Positions 34,089 through 42,450 of a DNA stretch of 48,602 nt are shown here, piece by piece. The stretch is taken from positions 1 to 48,602 of the forward strand of contig NZ_BAGH01000061.1 in NCBI RefSeq assembly GCF_000308715.1. Direction: 5' to 3'. The DNA is from Nocardia tenerifensis NBRC 101015 (lineage in GTDB: Bacteria > Actinomycetota > Actinomycetes > Mycobacteriales > Mycobacteriaceae). The notes under the pieces are model-generated. The model had not been told where the DNA came from, searched no databases, and saw only the letters and a list, made by a program, of their open reading frames with translations. Made by a program: the position numbers and the translations under genes. Numbering within the stretch: the stretch's first letter is position 1; every line of letters starts with the position of its first letter.

Positions 34089-34475
34089 TTCGGCTCCTTC
34101 TCGGTTTCCCGTCTCGGCCAACGGCGTAAGCCCCTAATTGGCCTGTACATCTGATTGGACGCCCGGTAGGTCTGATCGGTTCCACCCGACTCGAGAAAGT
34201 TTGGATCTCCCCCTACGGAGACCAGACTCCGGTGTCCTTTGCCCTGCTCGTCCGTGTCGTCGGGGCCGCGTATGGGCCGCTCGACATGTCACAGACATGG
34301 TCATCTTGGCATGCTGCAACGCCAGCGCTCGGCTCCCCTCCTTCCCCCTGCTCGCTGATGTCTTGATGGCGAGTGGGCTGGCTGGCTTGTACCTTACCCA
34401 ACCACTATGGCTCTCGCTACAGCAGACCGTGGGCATATCGGCAGGAAAGTGTCAGGGATCGGCAGCCGCGGCGGG
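34089..34475 (-). promoter_or_regulatory. 387-base gap upstream of the WXG100 pair with a possible ECF-sigma promoter
   Basis: No gene is convincing here. On the minus strand GGAACC (34183-34178), 16 bases, then CGTC (34161-34158) resembles the GGAAC...CGTT-type promoters used by SigE/SigH-like ECF sigma factors, 70 bases before the first WXG100 start. The match is short and could be chance. The weak stem TCTCC-CCCTAC-GGAGA lies at 34206-34221. Base composition is less GC-rich than in the flanking genes. Confidence 0.3.
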
Positions 34476-35735
34476 CTACTGGCTGTTGGCGAGCAGTGCG
34501 TACTGCGCTGCGGCACGTTGCTGTGTGTCCAGTAGCTGGGTGCTCCAGACGTAGCCGACGTAGTTTCGGTATCGCACAGCGCAAACGAAGTCTTTGACGT
34601 ATCTGTCGGTAGGGATCTCGGCGCATTTGCTGTCCGGAACGTTCGACGGCGCTTGGCCGGCATCCGGTGCGTCGAGGATTTTCGACCACAGTGATCGGGC
34701 CGAGCCGGCATCCGGTGTTCGAAACAGCAGGCCGCCGTTCAAAGTTCGGCCTGTTCCCTTTCCGAAGCTCTGCGCGATTCCCTGGGTGTAGGTGTTCGTC
34801 GACGCGATGTAGGCCGACGAGAAGGCAACTCGTTCGACCTCGGCGTACAGGTCTTTCGCCGTCATTCGGTCGGTCTGCCAGTGCAGGAGTCCGTGCATGT
34901 CATATGTCGCCAGCATGCCGACGGCGGGTACGCCCAGCTTGTCCGGGTTGAGAACGCGACGGATCATGCCATCCGGGTCGTTGTCCAATCGCAGGACCTG
35001 TTCCGGCGACAAGGCCGAGAGCGTGTCGAGCATCGGGAGCTGGGCCGAATACACTTTCTCGACCAGAGTGGTGAGTTCGGCGAGGTCTGGCCGGGGCGTG
35101 GTTATGAAGGCATTCACCACATAGTTGCCGTGTGCGAGAACCGATCCGATCGTCGGCGTTCCTGGCCGCCAATGAGAATGTGCCGCCGGATATTTCGCCA
35201 GCTGCACTCGCTCGTTCTGGTCCGGGGCGACCGCGAAATCGGTTTCCTCGAATTCGGTGGCTGCCCGTGCCGCGGACTCGTTGTCCGGGAACTGCATCAC
35301 GGTCACCGTGGCAAGGGTCGAATCCGGTGGCAAGGCGACGGCGTCCTCCGGCTCCATATCGCTACTGCCGGAGGCGAAACCGAACTGCATCTTGTTTCGG
35401 GCGGCGACCGGTACAGCCTGCTCGGCAAGGACGTTCTCGACGTCTTCGGGCTTGGTGATCTCCTGTACGCCGGTGCCGTAGCGCAGGCCGGGGTCGATAT
35501 CGACGCCGGTCACCACATGATTCGCGAGGCGTGCAATGGCGAGCGCGGTCCCGCTGCGCAATGAGTGACTGTATTCGTAGTACGAGTCCAGTGGCTCGGT
35601 GAAATATTGACCGACGTCGAGGGTGCGGACGTCGAGCTCGCCGGCGCGGGGTGTTCCGGTCATCGGTGTGCCGCATCCGGCGATGGTGAGCAGCGTGAAG
35701 ACCGCGGCAGCGTGCCGTACACGAAGGTTGACCAT
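34476..35735 (-). CDS. Paralogous lipoprotein A1 (DUF7373-like)
   Basis: 419 residues from ATG 35735 (MVNLRVRHAAAVFTLLTIAG), with lipobox TIAGC. Shared family blocks: ELDVRTLDVGQYFTEP near the N-terminus, VDIDPGLRYG, HWRPGTPTIGSVLAHGNYVV in the middle, and near the end a Cys pair (SKCAEI, FVCAVRY) before WSTQLLDTQQRAAAQYALLA. It would be anchored on the outer face of the cytoplasmic membrane or in the mycolate envelope. The DUF7373 name is recalled, not searched. It starts 4 bases after B1 stops, so they are coupled. A longer start at 35792 lies inside B1 and is rejected. Function unknown. Confidence 0.85.
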   Translation of the reverse strand: MVNLRVRHAAAVFTLLTIAGCGTPMTGTPRAGELDVRTLDVGQYFTEPLDSYYEYSHSLRSGTALAIARLANHVVTGVDIDPGLRYGTGVQEITKPEDVENVLAEQAVPVAARNKMQFGFASGSSDMEPEDAVALPPDSTLATVTVMQFPDNESAARAATEFEETDFAVAPDQNERVQLAKYPAAHSHWRPGTPTIGSVLAHGNYVVNAFITTPRPDLAELTTLVEKVYSAQLPMLDTLSALSPEQVLRLDNDPDGMIRRVLNPDKLGVPAVGMLATYDMHGLLHWQTDRMTAKDLYAEVERVAFSSAYIASTNTYTQGIAQSFGKGTGRTLNGGLLFRTPDAGSARSLWSKILDAPDAGQAPSNVPDSKCAEIPTDRYVKDFVCAVRYRNYVGYVWSTQLLDTQQRAAAQYALLANSQ

Positions 35736-35739
35736 CGAC

Positions 35740-36927
35740 TCACTTCGCCTTCGAGAGAATCGCGTACTGCGCCGAGATGCGTTGCTGCACATCGATCAGC
35801 TGGTCCGACCACACCTCTGCGGTGTAGCGGTCGTAGGACACTACGCAATGAAACCTGGAGGCGAGCGCATGCTTGTCGCGGAGCTCACTGCAGCGCGCAT
35901 CGGGAAGGTTCTTCGGCGCATCGATCCGGCGTTGTATCTTCCGCAATGTGCTGTGGTTGTCTCGAATAAGCTGCGCGCCCTTCGGGTTCTCGGCGCGGTA
36001 GAGGTTCCCGGCATAGTTCGCCATCCAGTCGACCCCGGCTTCCTCGAACAGCTTCTTGTCACTGACTGGGTGTTCGCTCATGTGCAGCGCGCCGGCGCGG
36101 TCGTACAGTCCGGGAGGGTTGCGCCAACCGTCTTCATTCGGTCGCGGAAGCGATCGGCCGAGCATTCCGTCGTGATCGAGGGGGACCTCGGTCAGCTTGT
36201 CTGTTGGCGTGGAGCGGAACTCGCGCAGCCGGGCGCCGACCGTATCGATACTCTTCTCCGCGAGCGCCACCATCGCGGGTAGGTCGGTGAGACCGAGCGT
36301 GGTCTTGGCTTGGTCCATGATCGCGGCGACGATGACGTATTGGCCGCTCGCTTGGAACGACGTCAGCTCCTGAGTGCCTGGCTTGGAGAATGCCAGGGCA
36401 TCTCGGTGATTGCCGAGGCCGACCGGCTCGGTCAGACCCCGCCGTGCCGCGACGGCCGCAGCCAGATTTGTGGCGGCCAGCGTGGCGGCCTGCTGGTCGG
36501 AGAACAACAGCACGGTGTTCTCGAGACTGGTCGCGATCGAGATATCGCTGTCGGAATAGCCCAAGCTGTAGAAACCCGCTATGAAACCGGGTGCCTTCGC
36601 CCGGAAGTCGTCGGCGGAGAGCGTGAGGGTATAGACCTGCTCGATGAATCCCATGGTCTTGCTGATGGACAAGCCCGACTGAAAGACGAACCGCGGGTCG
36701 ATATCCATCGGTAACGGGACGAAACTGCCGAGGCGTTGACCTTCGCTGAGTCGTGCGCGGTCGAAACCAGGCTTGCCGATCTCGCGCGGTGCGGTGGCAT
36801 AACTACCGACATCGAGCTGGCCGATGTCGACCGCCGGCGGTGGCGGCGACGAGTCCGACCCGCATCCCGCAGTGCACACCGACAGGAGGACTAGCCCGGC
36901 GGCCAATGCTCGCAGTGGTCTCCGCAT
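35740..36927 (-). CDS. Paralogous lipoprotein B1 (DUF7373-like)
   Basis: 395 residues from ATG 36927 (MRRPLRALAAGLVLLSVCTA), lipobox CTAGC, chosen because GGAGGGGACG immediately precedes it. Subtype B blocks: VDIGQLDVGSYATAPREIGK, LGSFVPLPMDIDPRFVF, FIAGFYSLGYSDSD and PLDHDGMLGRSLPRPNEDGW. The C-terminal Cys pair (DARCSEL, FHCVVSY) precedes WSDQLIDVQQRISAQYAILS, which aligns with subtype A. The central HWRPGT block is degenerate here (AFSKPGTQELTSFQASGQYV). It lies 20 bases downstream of the kinase stop, in the same transcript. Function unknown. Confidence 0.85.
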   Translation of the reverse strand: MRRPLRALAAGLVLLSVCTAGCGSDSSPPPPAVDIGQLDVGSYATAPREIGKPGFDRARLSEGQRLGSFVPLPMDIDPRFVFQSGLSISKTMGFIEQVYTLTLSADDFRAKAPGFIAGFYSLGYSDSDISIATSLENTVLLFSDQQAATLAATNLAAAVAARRGLTEPVGLGNHRDALAFSKPGTQELTSFQASGQYVIVAAIMDQAKTTLGLTDLPAMVALAEKSIDTVGARLREFRSTPTDKLTEVPLDHDGMLGRSLPRPNEDGWRNPPGLYDRAGALHMSEHPVSDKKLFEEAGVDWMANYAGNLYRAENPKGAQLIRDNHSTLRKIQRRIDAPKNLPDARCSELRDKHALASRFHCVVSYDRYTAEVWSDQLIDVQQRISAQYAILSKAK

Positions 36928-36947
36928 CGTCCCCTCCATCGCCGACG

Positions 36948-38507
36948 CTATTTCACCCGCTTCTGCAACAGCGGAACCAACTTCTCGAGAAGCAGTTGTT
37001 CCGAGGCCGGAGTCCAATTGCGGAACGCGGCAACGGCTTCGGGATCGTCGAGCGGGATAACGGTGGCCCGGGTGCCCGCGACCTGATAGGGCAGGCCGCG
37101 AAGGCCGCCGCCTCCGGCCTCTTCGTCGGTGCGGACCGCGAGGACGTAGCTGTCGGACGCCGCCTCGAGCGTTTCCGCCGATTTCATCGCGCGCGGCGAC
37201 GGCTCGCCGTTCTGCGCCACATAGGCCAAATTGTAGACAAAGCCCAAACTTTCGAGGAACTTCGACTGTGCGGTGCCGCCAAGGAAGATCGAGACCGGTT
37301 TGCTCGAGCCGACCATGCGCTGCACATCCACCACCGTGATGGTCTTACCCCGGAAGGCCGGGTTCGTGCCCCGCGGCTGCTCGGTCGACGGTGGAGAACT
37401 CATCGCGACGGTAGAGCTGGCCGCGAGCGGGGTGTCGGTGCGGGGGGAGTCGTTGCCGCCGAGCCCCCAGATCCCGATTCCCGCGGCGAGCGCGACGACG
37501 ACCGCGCCGACTCCGGCTCCGATGACCCATCGCTTACGCGAGCGCGCGGGCGCGTCCGCCAGCGGCTGCGGCCCCGAAAAAGCAACGCGCGGATCGGTAT
37601 TCGGGCGTGGGTCGAAGACCTGGATGGGGTAGGTGGGGGACGTGCTGGTTGGCGCGGGGTTGTAGCCGGGGATGAGGGCGCTGGCGGCGGCGTCGGTGAA
37701 TTCGCGGCAGGTGTTGAAGCGCTGGGTGGGGTCTTTCGCCATCGCCTTGGCGAAGACGTGGTCGATGGCGGGCGGCAGGCCGGGGTCGACCGCGGTGGCC
37801 GAGGGCGGCGGCTCGTGCAGGTGCCCCATCATGACGAGGGCGGGTTGCGTTGCGGGGTAAGGGTTTCGGCCGGTGAGGAGTTTGAAGAAGGCGCAGGCGA
37901 GGCTGTAGATGTCGGCTCGGTGGTCGAGGTGGCCGCCGACCAGTTGCTCAGGCGGGGCGTAGGCGATGGTGGCGACGAAGCTGCCGGTCTGGGTGAGCTC
38001 GGTGGTGTCGTCGTTGGACTTGGCGACGCCGAAATCGGTGAGCAGGACGCGTTCCTCGTCGCCCTCGCTGGAGGAGAGCAGGAAGTTGGCCGGCTTGACG
38101 TCGCGGTGCAGCAAACCTTTTCGGTGCGCGTAGTCCAGACCCTTGCCGACCTCGGTGGTGATGCGCAGCGCGCGAAGGGGATTCATCGAATGCCGGTCGC
38201 GGGTCAGCTCGGCGGAGGCGTCGGTGCCGTCGACGTACTGCATGGCGATCCACAGCCGGCCGTCCTCCTCGCCGCGGTTGTAGACCGCGACGATGTTCGG
38301 ATGGTCCAGGCCCGCCGCGAGATTGGCCTCCCGCTCGAACCTGGCGCGGAATTCGTGGTCGTTGCTGAGTTCGCCGCTGAGCACCTTCAACGCGTCCATG
38401 CGCGGCAGGCTGGGATGTTTCGCCAGGTAGACCGTGCCCATGCCGCCCGCACCCAGCACCCGCTGGACGCGGTACCCGCCCACGATGGTGCCGGGGCTTA
38501 TCGCCAT
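36948..38507 (-). CDS. Transmembrane Ser/Thr protein kinase (PknB/Pkn2 type) with novel sensor domain
   Basis: 519 residues from ATG 38507 (AGGAGACAG upstream). The kinase domain (about 11-275) has the Gly loop LGAGGMGTVY, ATP-anchoring K41 in DALKVL, catalytic D136 in HRDVKPANFLL, LLTDFGVAK and the activation segment ending APPEQLVGG. A Pro/Thr juxtamembrane linker, one helix (about 327-350) and an extracytoplasmic domain of about 165 residues follow (RGKTITVVDVQRMVGSSKPV, then YNLAYVAQNGEPSPRAMKSA and FRNWTPASEQLLLEKLVPL). No PASTA repeat, NHL repeat or cysteine pair is seen in it. It sits inside the lipoprotein operon, so the lipoproteins are candidate ligands or partners. Confidence 0.94.
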   Translation of the reverse strand: MAISPGTIVGGYRVQRVLGAGGMGTVYLAKHPSLPRMDALKVLSGELSNDHEFRARFEREANLAAGLDHPNIVAVYNRGEEDGRLWIAMQYVDGTDASAELTRDRHSMNPLRALRITTEVGKGLDYAHRKGLLHRDVKPANFLLSSSEGDEERVLLTDFGVAKSNDDTTELTQTGSFVATIAYAPPEQLVGGHLDHRADIYSLACAFFKLLTGRNPYPATQPALVMMGHLHEPPPSATAVDPGLPPAIDHVFAKAMAKDPTQRFNTCREFTDAAASALIPGYNPAPTSTSPTYPIQVFDPRPNTDPRVAFSGPQPLADAPARSRKRWVIGAGVGAVVVALAAGIGIWGLGGNDSPRTDTPLAASSTVAMSSPPSTEQPRGTNPAFRGKTITVVDVQRMVGSSKPVSIFLGGTAQSKFLESLGFVYNLAYVAQNGEPSPRAMKSAETLEAASDSYVLAVRTDEEAGGGGLRGLPYQVAGTRATVIPLDDPEAVAAFRNWTPASEQLLLEKLVPLLQKRVK

Positions 38508-38583
38508 GATCCACTGTCTCCTGAGTCTGTGCTCCCCACGCGGGAGCATACTGGAACGTTCCCCACGGTCTCGGTGCGTCGCG

Positions 38584-39807
38584 TCACCGGCTGTTGGCGA
38601 AGATCGCGTACTGCGCCGCGGCGCGTTGCTGGACATCGAGCAGCTGGTCTCCGGTGACGAACCCGGCGTACTGGCGGTAGGCGACGACGCAGGTGAACCT
38701 CTTCATGTCGAAGTCGTTGGGGTCGCGCCGGTTCTCCACGCAGGCCGAGTCCGGCACGTTCGGCGGCGCGTCGGTGTCGCGCGCGACCGGCGCGGGCGTG
38801 CGTCGTTCGGCGACGATCCGCTTCGCCGCGGCCGGGTCCGGCGTCCTGGCCACGATCGTGCCGTCGGAGACGGCGAACCGGTCGGCGTTCATCGCGCCGA
38901 AGCGCTGCTTGGCGACGCTCAGATCGTCGGCGTACTGCACGATGCCGCGCAGGTTGTAGAGCGCTTGGCTGCCGATCGAGGGCCGCTCGGTCTTGTTCGG
39001 ATTCAGCGCGCGGCTCAGCAGATGGTCTGTGTCCCAAGGTAATCGGTACAGTTCCTCATCGGTGAGCGTCGGCAGCTGATCGAGGACGGGAAGCTGTGCG
39101 GCATAAGACTTCTCGGCCAGTGCGAGCAGCGCGTTCAGATCCGGTTCGCTGGCGGAGACCAGCACCGCGACGACGTAGGACCCGTGGGCGAGGGTGGCGC
39201 GCAGAAAGGGGGTGCCCGGACGCCAGTGCGCGTGGGCGAGGTTGTATTTCGGCAGCGCGACCGGCTGGTTCTGCTCCCGGTTGGTGTCGAGGTCCGCGTC
39301 GTAGAACTCGGTCGCGGCCTTGGCGGCACGCTCCGCGTCGGGGAACTGCATCACCATCATGGATACGGCCGTCGCGTGCTCCGTCGTCTTGATCGGCCAC
39401 GCGGAGGGGATGATCGTCGTCTTCTGATCGAAACCGGTTGTCCGGAAACCGAACAACAGTTTGTTCCGTTCGGCGACCGGCTTCATCGCGCCCTCGGCGC
39501 CGAGCTCGCCGGGCAGCAGCCCGCTTGTTATCCCGGCGGGCAGTCGACCGAACTTCAGGTGGGGGTCTATCTCGTAGGCGGGTAATACGTAGTCCGACAA
39601 CCGCATTGCCGCGATCTCCGGCATGGTGATGAAATCCGGTTGGTAGTCGTCGTCGTGCGCGTTCAGCGGCTCGGTGGGGTAGGAACCGGTATCGAGCATG
39701 CGGATGTCGACCTCGGCGGGGCGCGAGGTGCCGGCCACGGTCGAGCCGCAGGCGGTGAGGCCGGCCACGAGCAAGGCAACGAGGGGAAACGCGAGTGCCC
39801 GGTTCAT
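38584..39807 (-). CDS. Paralogous lipoprotein A2 (DUF7373-like)
   Basis: 407 residues starting MNRALAFPLVALLVAGLTAC with lipobox LTAC (C20). Family blocks: AEVDIRMLDTGSYPTEPLNA, YEIDPHLKFG, HWRPGTPFLRATLAHGSYVV, the C-terminal Cys pair (SACVENR, FTCVVAY) and the final DQLLDVQQRAAAQYAIFANS. Its ATG overlaps the B2 stop (ATGA), so the two are translationally coupled, repeating the B-then-A order of B1-A1. The kinase gene follows 76 bases downstream. Function unknown. Confidence 0.85.
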   Translation of the reverse strand: MNRALAFPLVALLVAGLTACGSTVAGTSRPAEVDIRMLDTGSYPTEPLNAHDDDYQPDFITMPEIAAMRLSDYVLPAYEIDPHLKFGRLPAGITSGLLPGELGAEGAMKPVAERNKLLFGFRTTGFDQKTTIIPSAWPIKTTEHATAVSMMVMQFPDAERAAKAATEFYDADLDTNREQNQPVALPKYNLAHAHWRPGTPFLRATLAHGSYVVAVLVSASEPDLNALLALAEKSYAAQLPVLDQLPTLTDEELYRLPWDTDHLLSRALNPNKTERPSIGSQALYNLRGIVQYADDLSVAKQRFGAMNADRFAVSDGTIVARTPDPAAAKRIVAERRTPAPVARDTDAPPNVPDSACVENRRDPNDFDMKRFTCVVAYRQYAGFVTGDQLLDVQQRAAAQYAIFANSR

Positions 39808-41018
39808 CGAGCACTCACCAGCACCGCGTACTCAGCGGAGATCCGTTGCTGTGCGTCGAGGAGTTGGTGTGCGGCCGAGAACGCGGCGTAACGGCCGTGG
39901 GCCACCGAACAATAGAAGCGGATCGCCATGCGCGTCCGTCCGATGTACTCCCGGCATTCGGCGGCGGGCAGATTCGCCGGCGACTCCGCGCTTCTGAACC
40001 GCTTGGTGAGCCCGCCGATGTCCTTCTGCAACGCGACGGCCGCGGCCTCGTCGCGGGCCCGGTAGAGCTCGACGCCGTTCGACGCGTACCGGTCGGCGCC
40101 CGCCTTCTCGAGGTAGCGACGGGTGCCGGGCGGGTCATTGACGAAGTGCAGCGCGGTGCGGGCCTCGAACGCGCCGGGCGGGTTGAGCCACGCGTCCTCC
40201 TTCGGCCGGGCGATGGTCCGGTTGAGCATGCCGTCCAGGTCGATCTGGAGACTCATGAGCTGGTCCGGCGGGGTGGGACGGAACTTCGCTATGGACGGGA
40301 CCACCGTGTCGAGGCTCTTCTCCACGAGCGCGAGCATCGCGGGCAGATCCACCTTCTCCAGAAAGACCTTCAGGTAGTCGAAGATCCAGGTGAAGACGAC
40401 GAATGTGCCGGTGGCGTACCAGGATCCGATCGACTGCCGCTGCGGCTGCCAGTGGGCCTGGGCCGCAGAGTATTTCGGGATCGCCACGGTGACGTTGCGG
40501 TCATCGGCCGCGCGATCGGCTCGTTCGAGGGCCGCGGCCGCGTCGGCGGCCTGCTGTTCGCTCGGGAAGATCAGCACCGCGTTCAGCAGGTCGATGCCCC
40601 TGGTGTCGGCGTCGGTCCGGCCGTAGCTCTGGAAGCCCGCGACGAAATCCGGTGCGGCCTCGGCGAACCGGTCGACGGCCATGATCTTGTCGAGCGCGAA
40701 TTTCGGGTCGGTGAAGACCGTCGGCACGAACGGATTGCCGTGGGTGAACCGAGGGTCGATGTCCATCGGCGCCGGCACGAAATTGCCGAGCCGTTCCGCC
40801 TCGATAATGCGGGCCTGTTCCAGGGATTTCACCGCGCCCAATTGGCGCGGTTTCGTGTCGTAATTCCCCACGTCCAGCTTGCCGATATCGACCTCGGGCG
40901 GGGTGGTGACGGTCGGCTCCGCGGAATCGCAACCGCCGCCGACAATCGCGAGCACTACCGTCATGAGCAGGGCATACGCCGTCCGGCGCGGCATCGAGTT
41001 CGCGCGGAGCTGCAACAT
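39804..41018 (-). CDS. Paralogous lipoprotein B2 (DUF7373-like)
   Basis: 404 residues from ATG 41018; that ATG is directly abutted by GGGGAGG, too close for a ribosome site, so ATG 40994 (MPRRTAYALLMTVVLAIVGG, lipobox GGGC) may be the true start. Subtype B blocks: EVDIGKLDVGNYDTKPRQLG, LGNFVPAPMDIDPRFTHG, FVAGFQSYGRTDADT and IDLDGMLNRTIARPKEDAWL, close to B1. HWQPQRQSIGSWYATGTFVV is the central block. The Cys pair (AECREY, FYCSVAH) precedes HQLLDAQQRISAEYAVLVSA. Function unknown. Confidence 0.83.
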   Translation of the reverse strand: MLQLRANSMPRRTAYALLMTVVLAIVGGGCDSAEPTVTTPPEVDIGKLDVGNYDTKPRQLGAVKSLEQARIIEAERLGNFVPAPMDIDPRFTHGNPFVPTVFTDPKFALDKIMAVDRFAEAAPDFVAGFQSYGRTDADTRGIDLLNAVLIFPSEQQAADAAAALERADRAADDRNVTVAIPKYSAAQAHWQPQRQSIGSWYATGTFVVFTWIFDYLKVFLEKVDLPAMLALVEKSLDTVVPSIAKFRPTPPDQLMSLQIDLDGMLNRTIARPKEDAWLNPPGAFEARTALHFVNDPPGTRRYLEKAGADRYASNGVELYRARDEAAAVALQKDIGGLTKRFRSAESPANLPAAECREYIGRTRMAIRFYCSVAHGRYAAFSAAHQLLDAQQRISAEYAVLVSAR

Positions 41019-41099
41019 CCTCCCCTAACGGCTGTGGTTCCCGCGGAATCCTACGTCACCGCGGGCCACGGCACCCGGCCACGATGTTCGTGGTCGGCG

Positions 41100-42305
41100 T
41101 CACAAACTGTTCGCGAGCAGCGCGTACTCGGCGGCGACTTTCTGCCGGACATCGGGTTCCTTGTCGCTGGTCACGACACCGACATAACGTTTGTACGAGA
41201 CGTAGCAACGGAACTTGTATTCGCGGTCCGGATTGCCTTCGCCGTTGAGCTGCAAGCATTTCGCGCCGGGGACGTCCTTCGGTGCGCCGAGCGTGTCGTA
41301 GTGGGCGCCCTCGCTGTCGAGCAGGGCGTCGGCGAACCGCTCCGCGGCGGCGGCGTCCCTGGCGCGGGCGACGTAGCTGTCATCGGCGATGGCCTGGCGG
41401 TCGACGCCCGTCTCCTCGATCAGGCGCAGGCGCGCGGATTCGTCGTCGGCGCGGTGCACCATGTGGTGCGGGCCGTAGACGGCGAAGGCGGCGACGTCGG
41501 GCACGCGGCCGGTGCGGTCGGCGACGGCGACTCGGGCGAGCAGCCCGTCGGGATCGGTCTTCAGGTCCTTGATCCTGTCCTGCGGCGTCGGCTGGAACTT
41601 GTCGAGCTGGGCGACCTCCGCGCCGAGGGTCTTGTCGATCCAACCGGCCAGATCGGTGCCGTCGGTGTGCGGGCGCTGAATGAACAGCGAGACTACGAAT
41701 TCCTTATAGGCCATGAAGGCGCCGACGGTGGGAACGCCTGGGCGCCAATGGATGTAGGCGTCCGGGTACTTGGTCGAGGGCAGCTTGCGGTTGTCCGGCG
41801 AGATGGCGATGTCGACGTCCTCCAGCTCCCGGGCGGCGAGCTTCGCGGTCGCCTGATCGGGGAAGCGGAACAACACGGTGGTGACCGCGGTGGCCTCGGG
41901 AGCCGGGTTGGTCTGTCCGGCGGGGTCGGGCCGATCGGCGCCGCTGGCGGCGTAGCCGACGAGCAGCCTGCGCTCGTCGAAGACGGGCTTGGAGGTCTTG
42001 GCGACGAAGTCGAGGGCCTGCTCCGCGTCGGCGATCACGGTGCTGCCCCGGCCGACTTCGAGCGACGGGTCGATCCGCACGGACGGGACCACCGCCTCGG
42101 ACATCCGCATGCCCTCGAGCAGCGCGGCTTTCTCGCCGGGGTCCTGGGGGTACCTGTGCCGGTCGACGGCGTAGTCGCCGACTTCGAGCTGACGGACGTC
42201 GATCTCGCCCGCCGTTGCGGTGCCCCGCACGCCGCCGCATCCGGTCAACAGACCGGCCAATGCGATACACGACGCGGCGAGCGCGATCCGCGATGTCCGA
42301 ACCAT
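41100..42305 (-). CDS. Paralogous lipoprotein A3 (DUF7373-like)
   Basis: 401 residues starting MVRTSRIALAASCIALAGLL with lipobox LTGC. Family blocks: GEIDVRQLEVGDYAVDRHRY, VRIDPSLEVG, HWRPGVPTVGAFMAYKEFVV, the Cys pair (AKCLQLN, FRCYVSY) and DVRQKVAAEYALLANSL. It is the most diverged copy at the C-terminal block and the first gene of the array. GAGGACCCGTC precedes the ATG. B2 starts 81 bases after the stop, so a promoter could lie between, or one transcript could cover all six genes. It is divergent from the FHA gene. Function unknown. Confidence 0.85.
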   Translation of the reverse strand: MVRTSRIALAASCIALAGLLTGCGGVRGTATAGEIDVRQLEVGDYAVDRHRYPQDPGEKAALLEGMRMSEAVVPSVRIDPSLEVGRGSTVIADAEQALDFVAKTSKPVFDERRLLVGYAASGADRPDPAGQTNPAPEATAVTTVLFRFPDQATAKLAARELEDVDIAISPDNRKLPSTKYPDAYIHWRPGVPTVGAFMAYKEFVVSLFIQRPHTDGTDLAGWIDKTLGAEVAQLDKFQPTPQDRIKDLKTDPDGLLARVAVADRTGRVPDVAAFAVYGPHHMVHRADDESARLRLIEETGVDRQAIADDSYVARARDAAAAERFADALLDSEGAHYDTLGAPKDVPGAKCLQLNGEGNPDREYKFRCYVSYKRYVGVVTSDKEPDVRQKVAAEYALLANSL

Positions 42306-42450
42306 GACGGGTCCTCGTTTCCTCCACGTGCTGTTCCTGAAGTTACCGGACGGACGCCTAGGACGGGGATCGATAGTTGTGGGATTGCAATACCCTGGTT
42401 TCTGTGACAGCGACCCCGAACCGCGCGCTCGACAGAGGCCGATTCCATTG

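Noticed and set aside
34138..34554. 138-codon plus-strand frame in the gap after the WXG100 genes
   Set aside because: No ribosome site, Cys/Ser/Arg-rich shadow composition, and it runs into the antisense of lipoprotein A1.
39795..42407. 870-codon plus-strand frame across the lipoprotein genes
   Set aside because: Antisense to three convincing lipoproteins with signal peptides; no recognisable motif and typical shadow composition.
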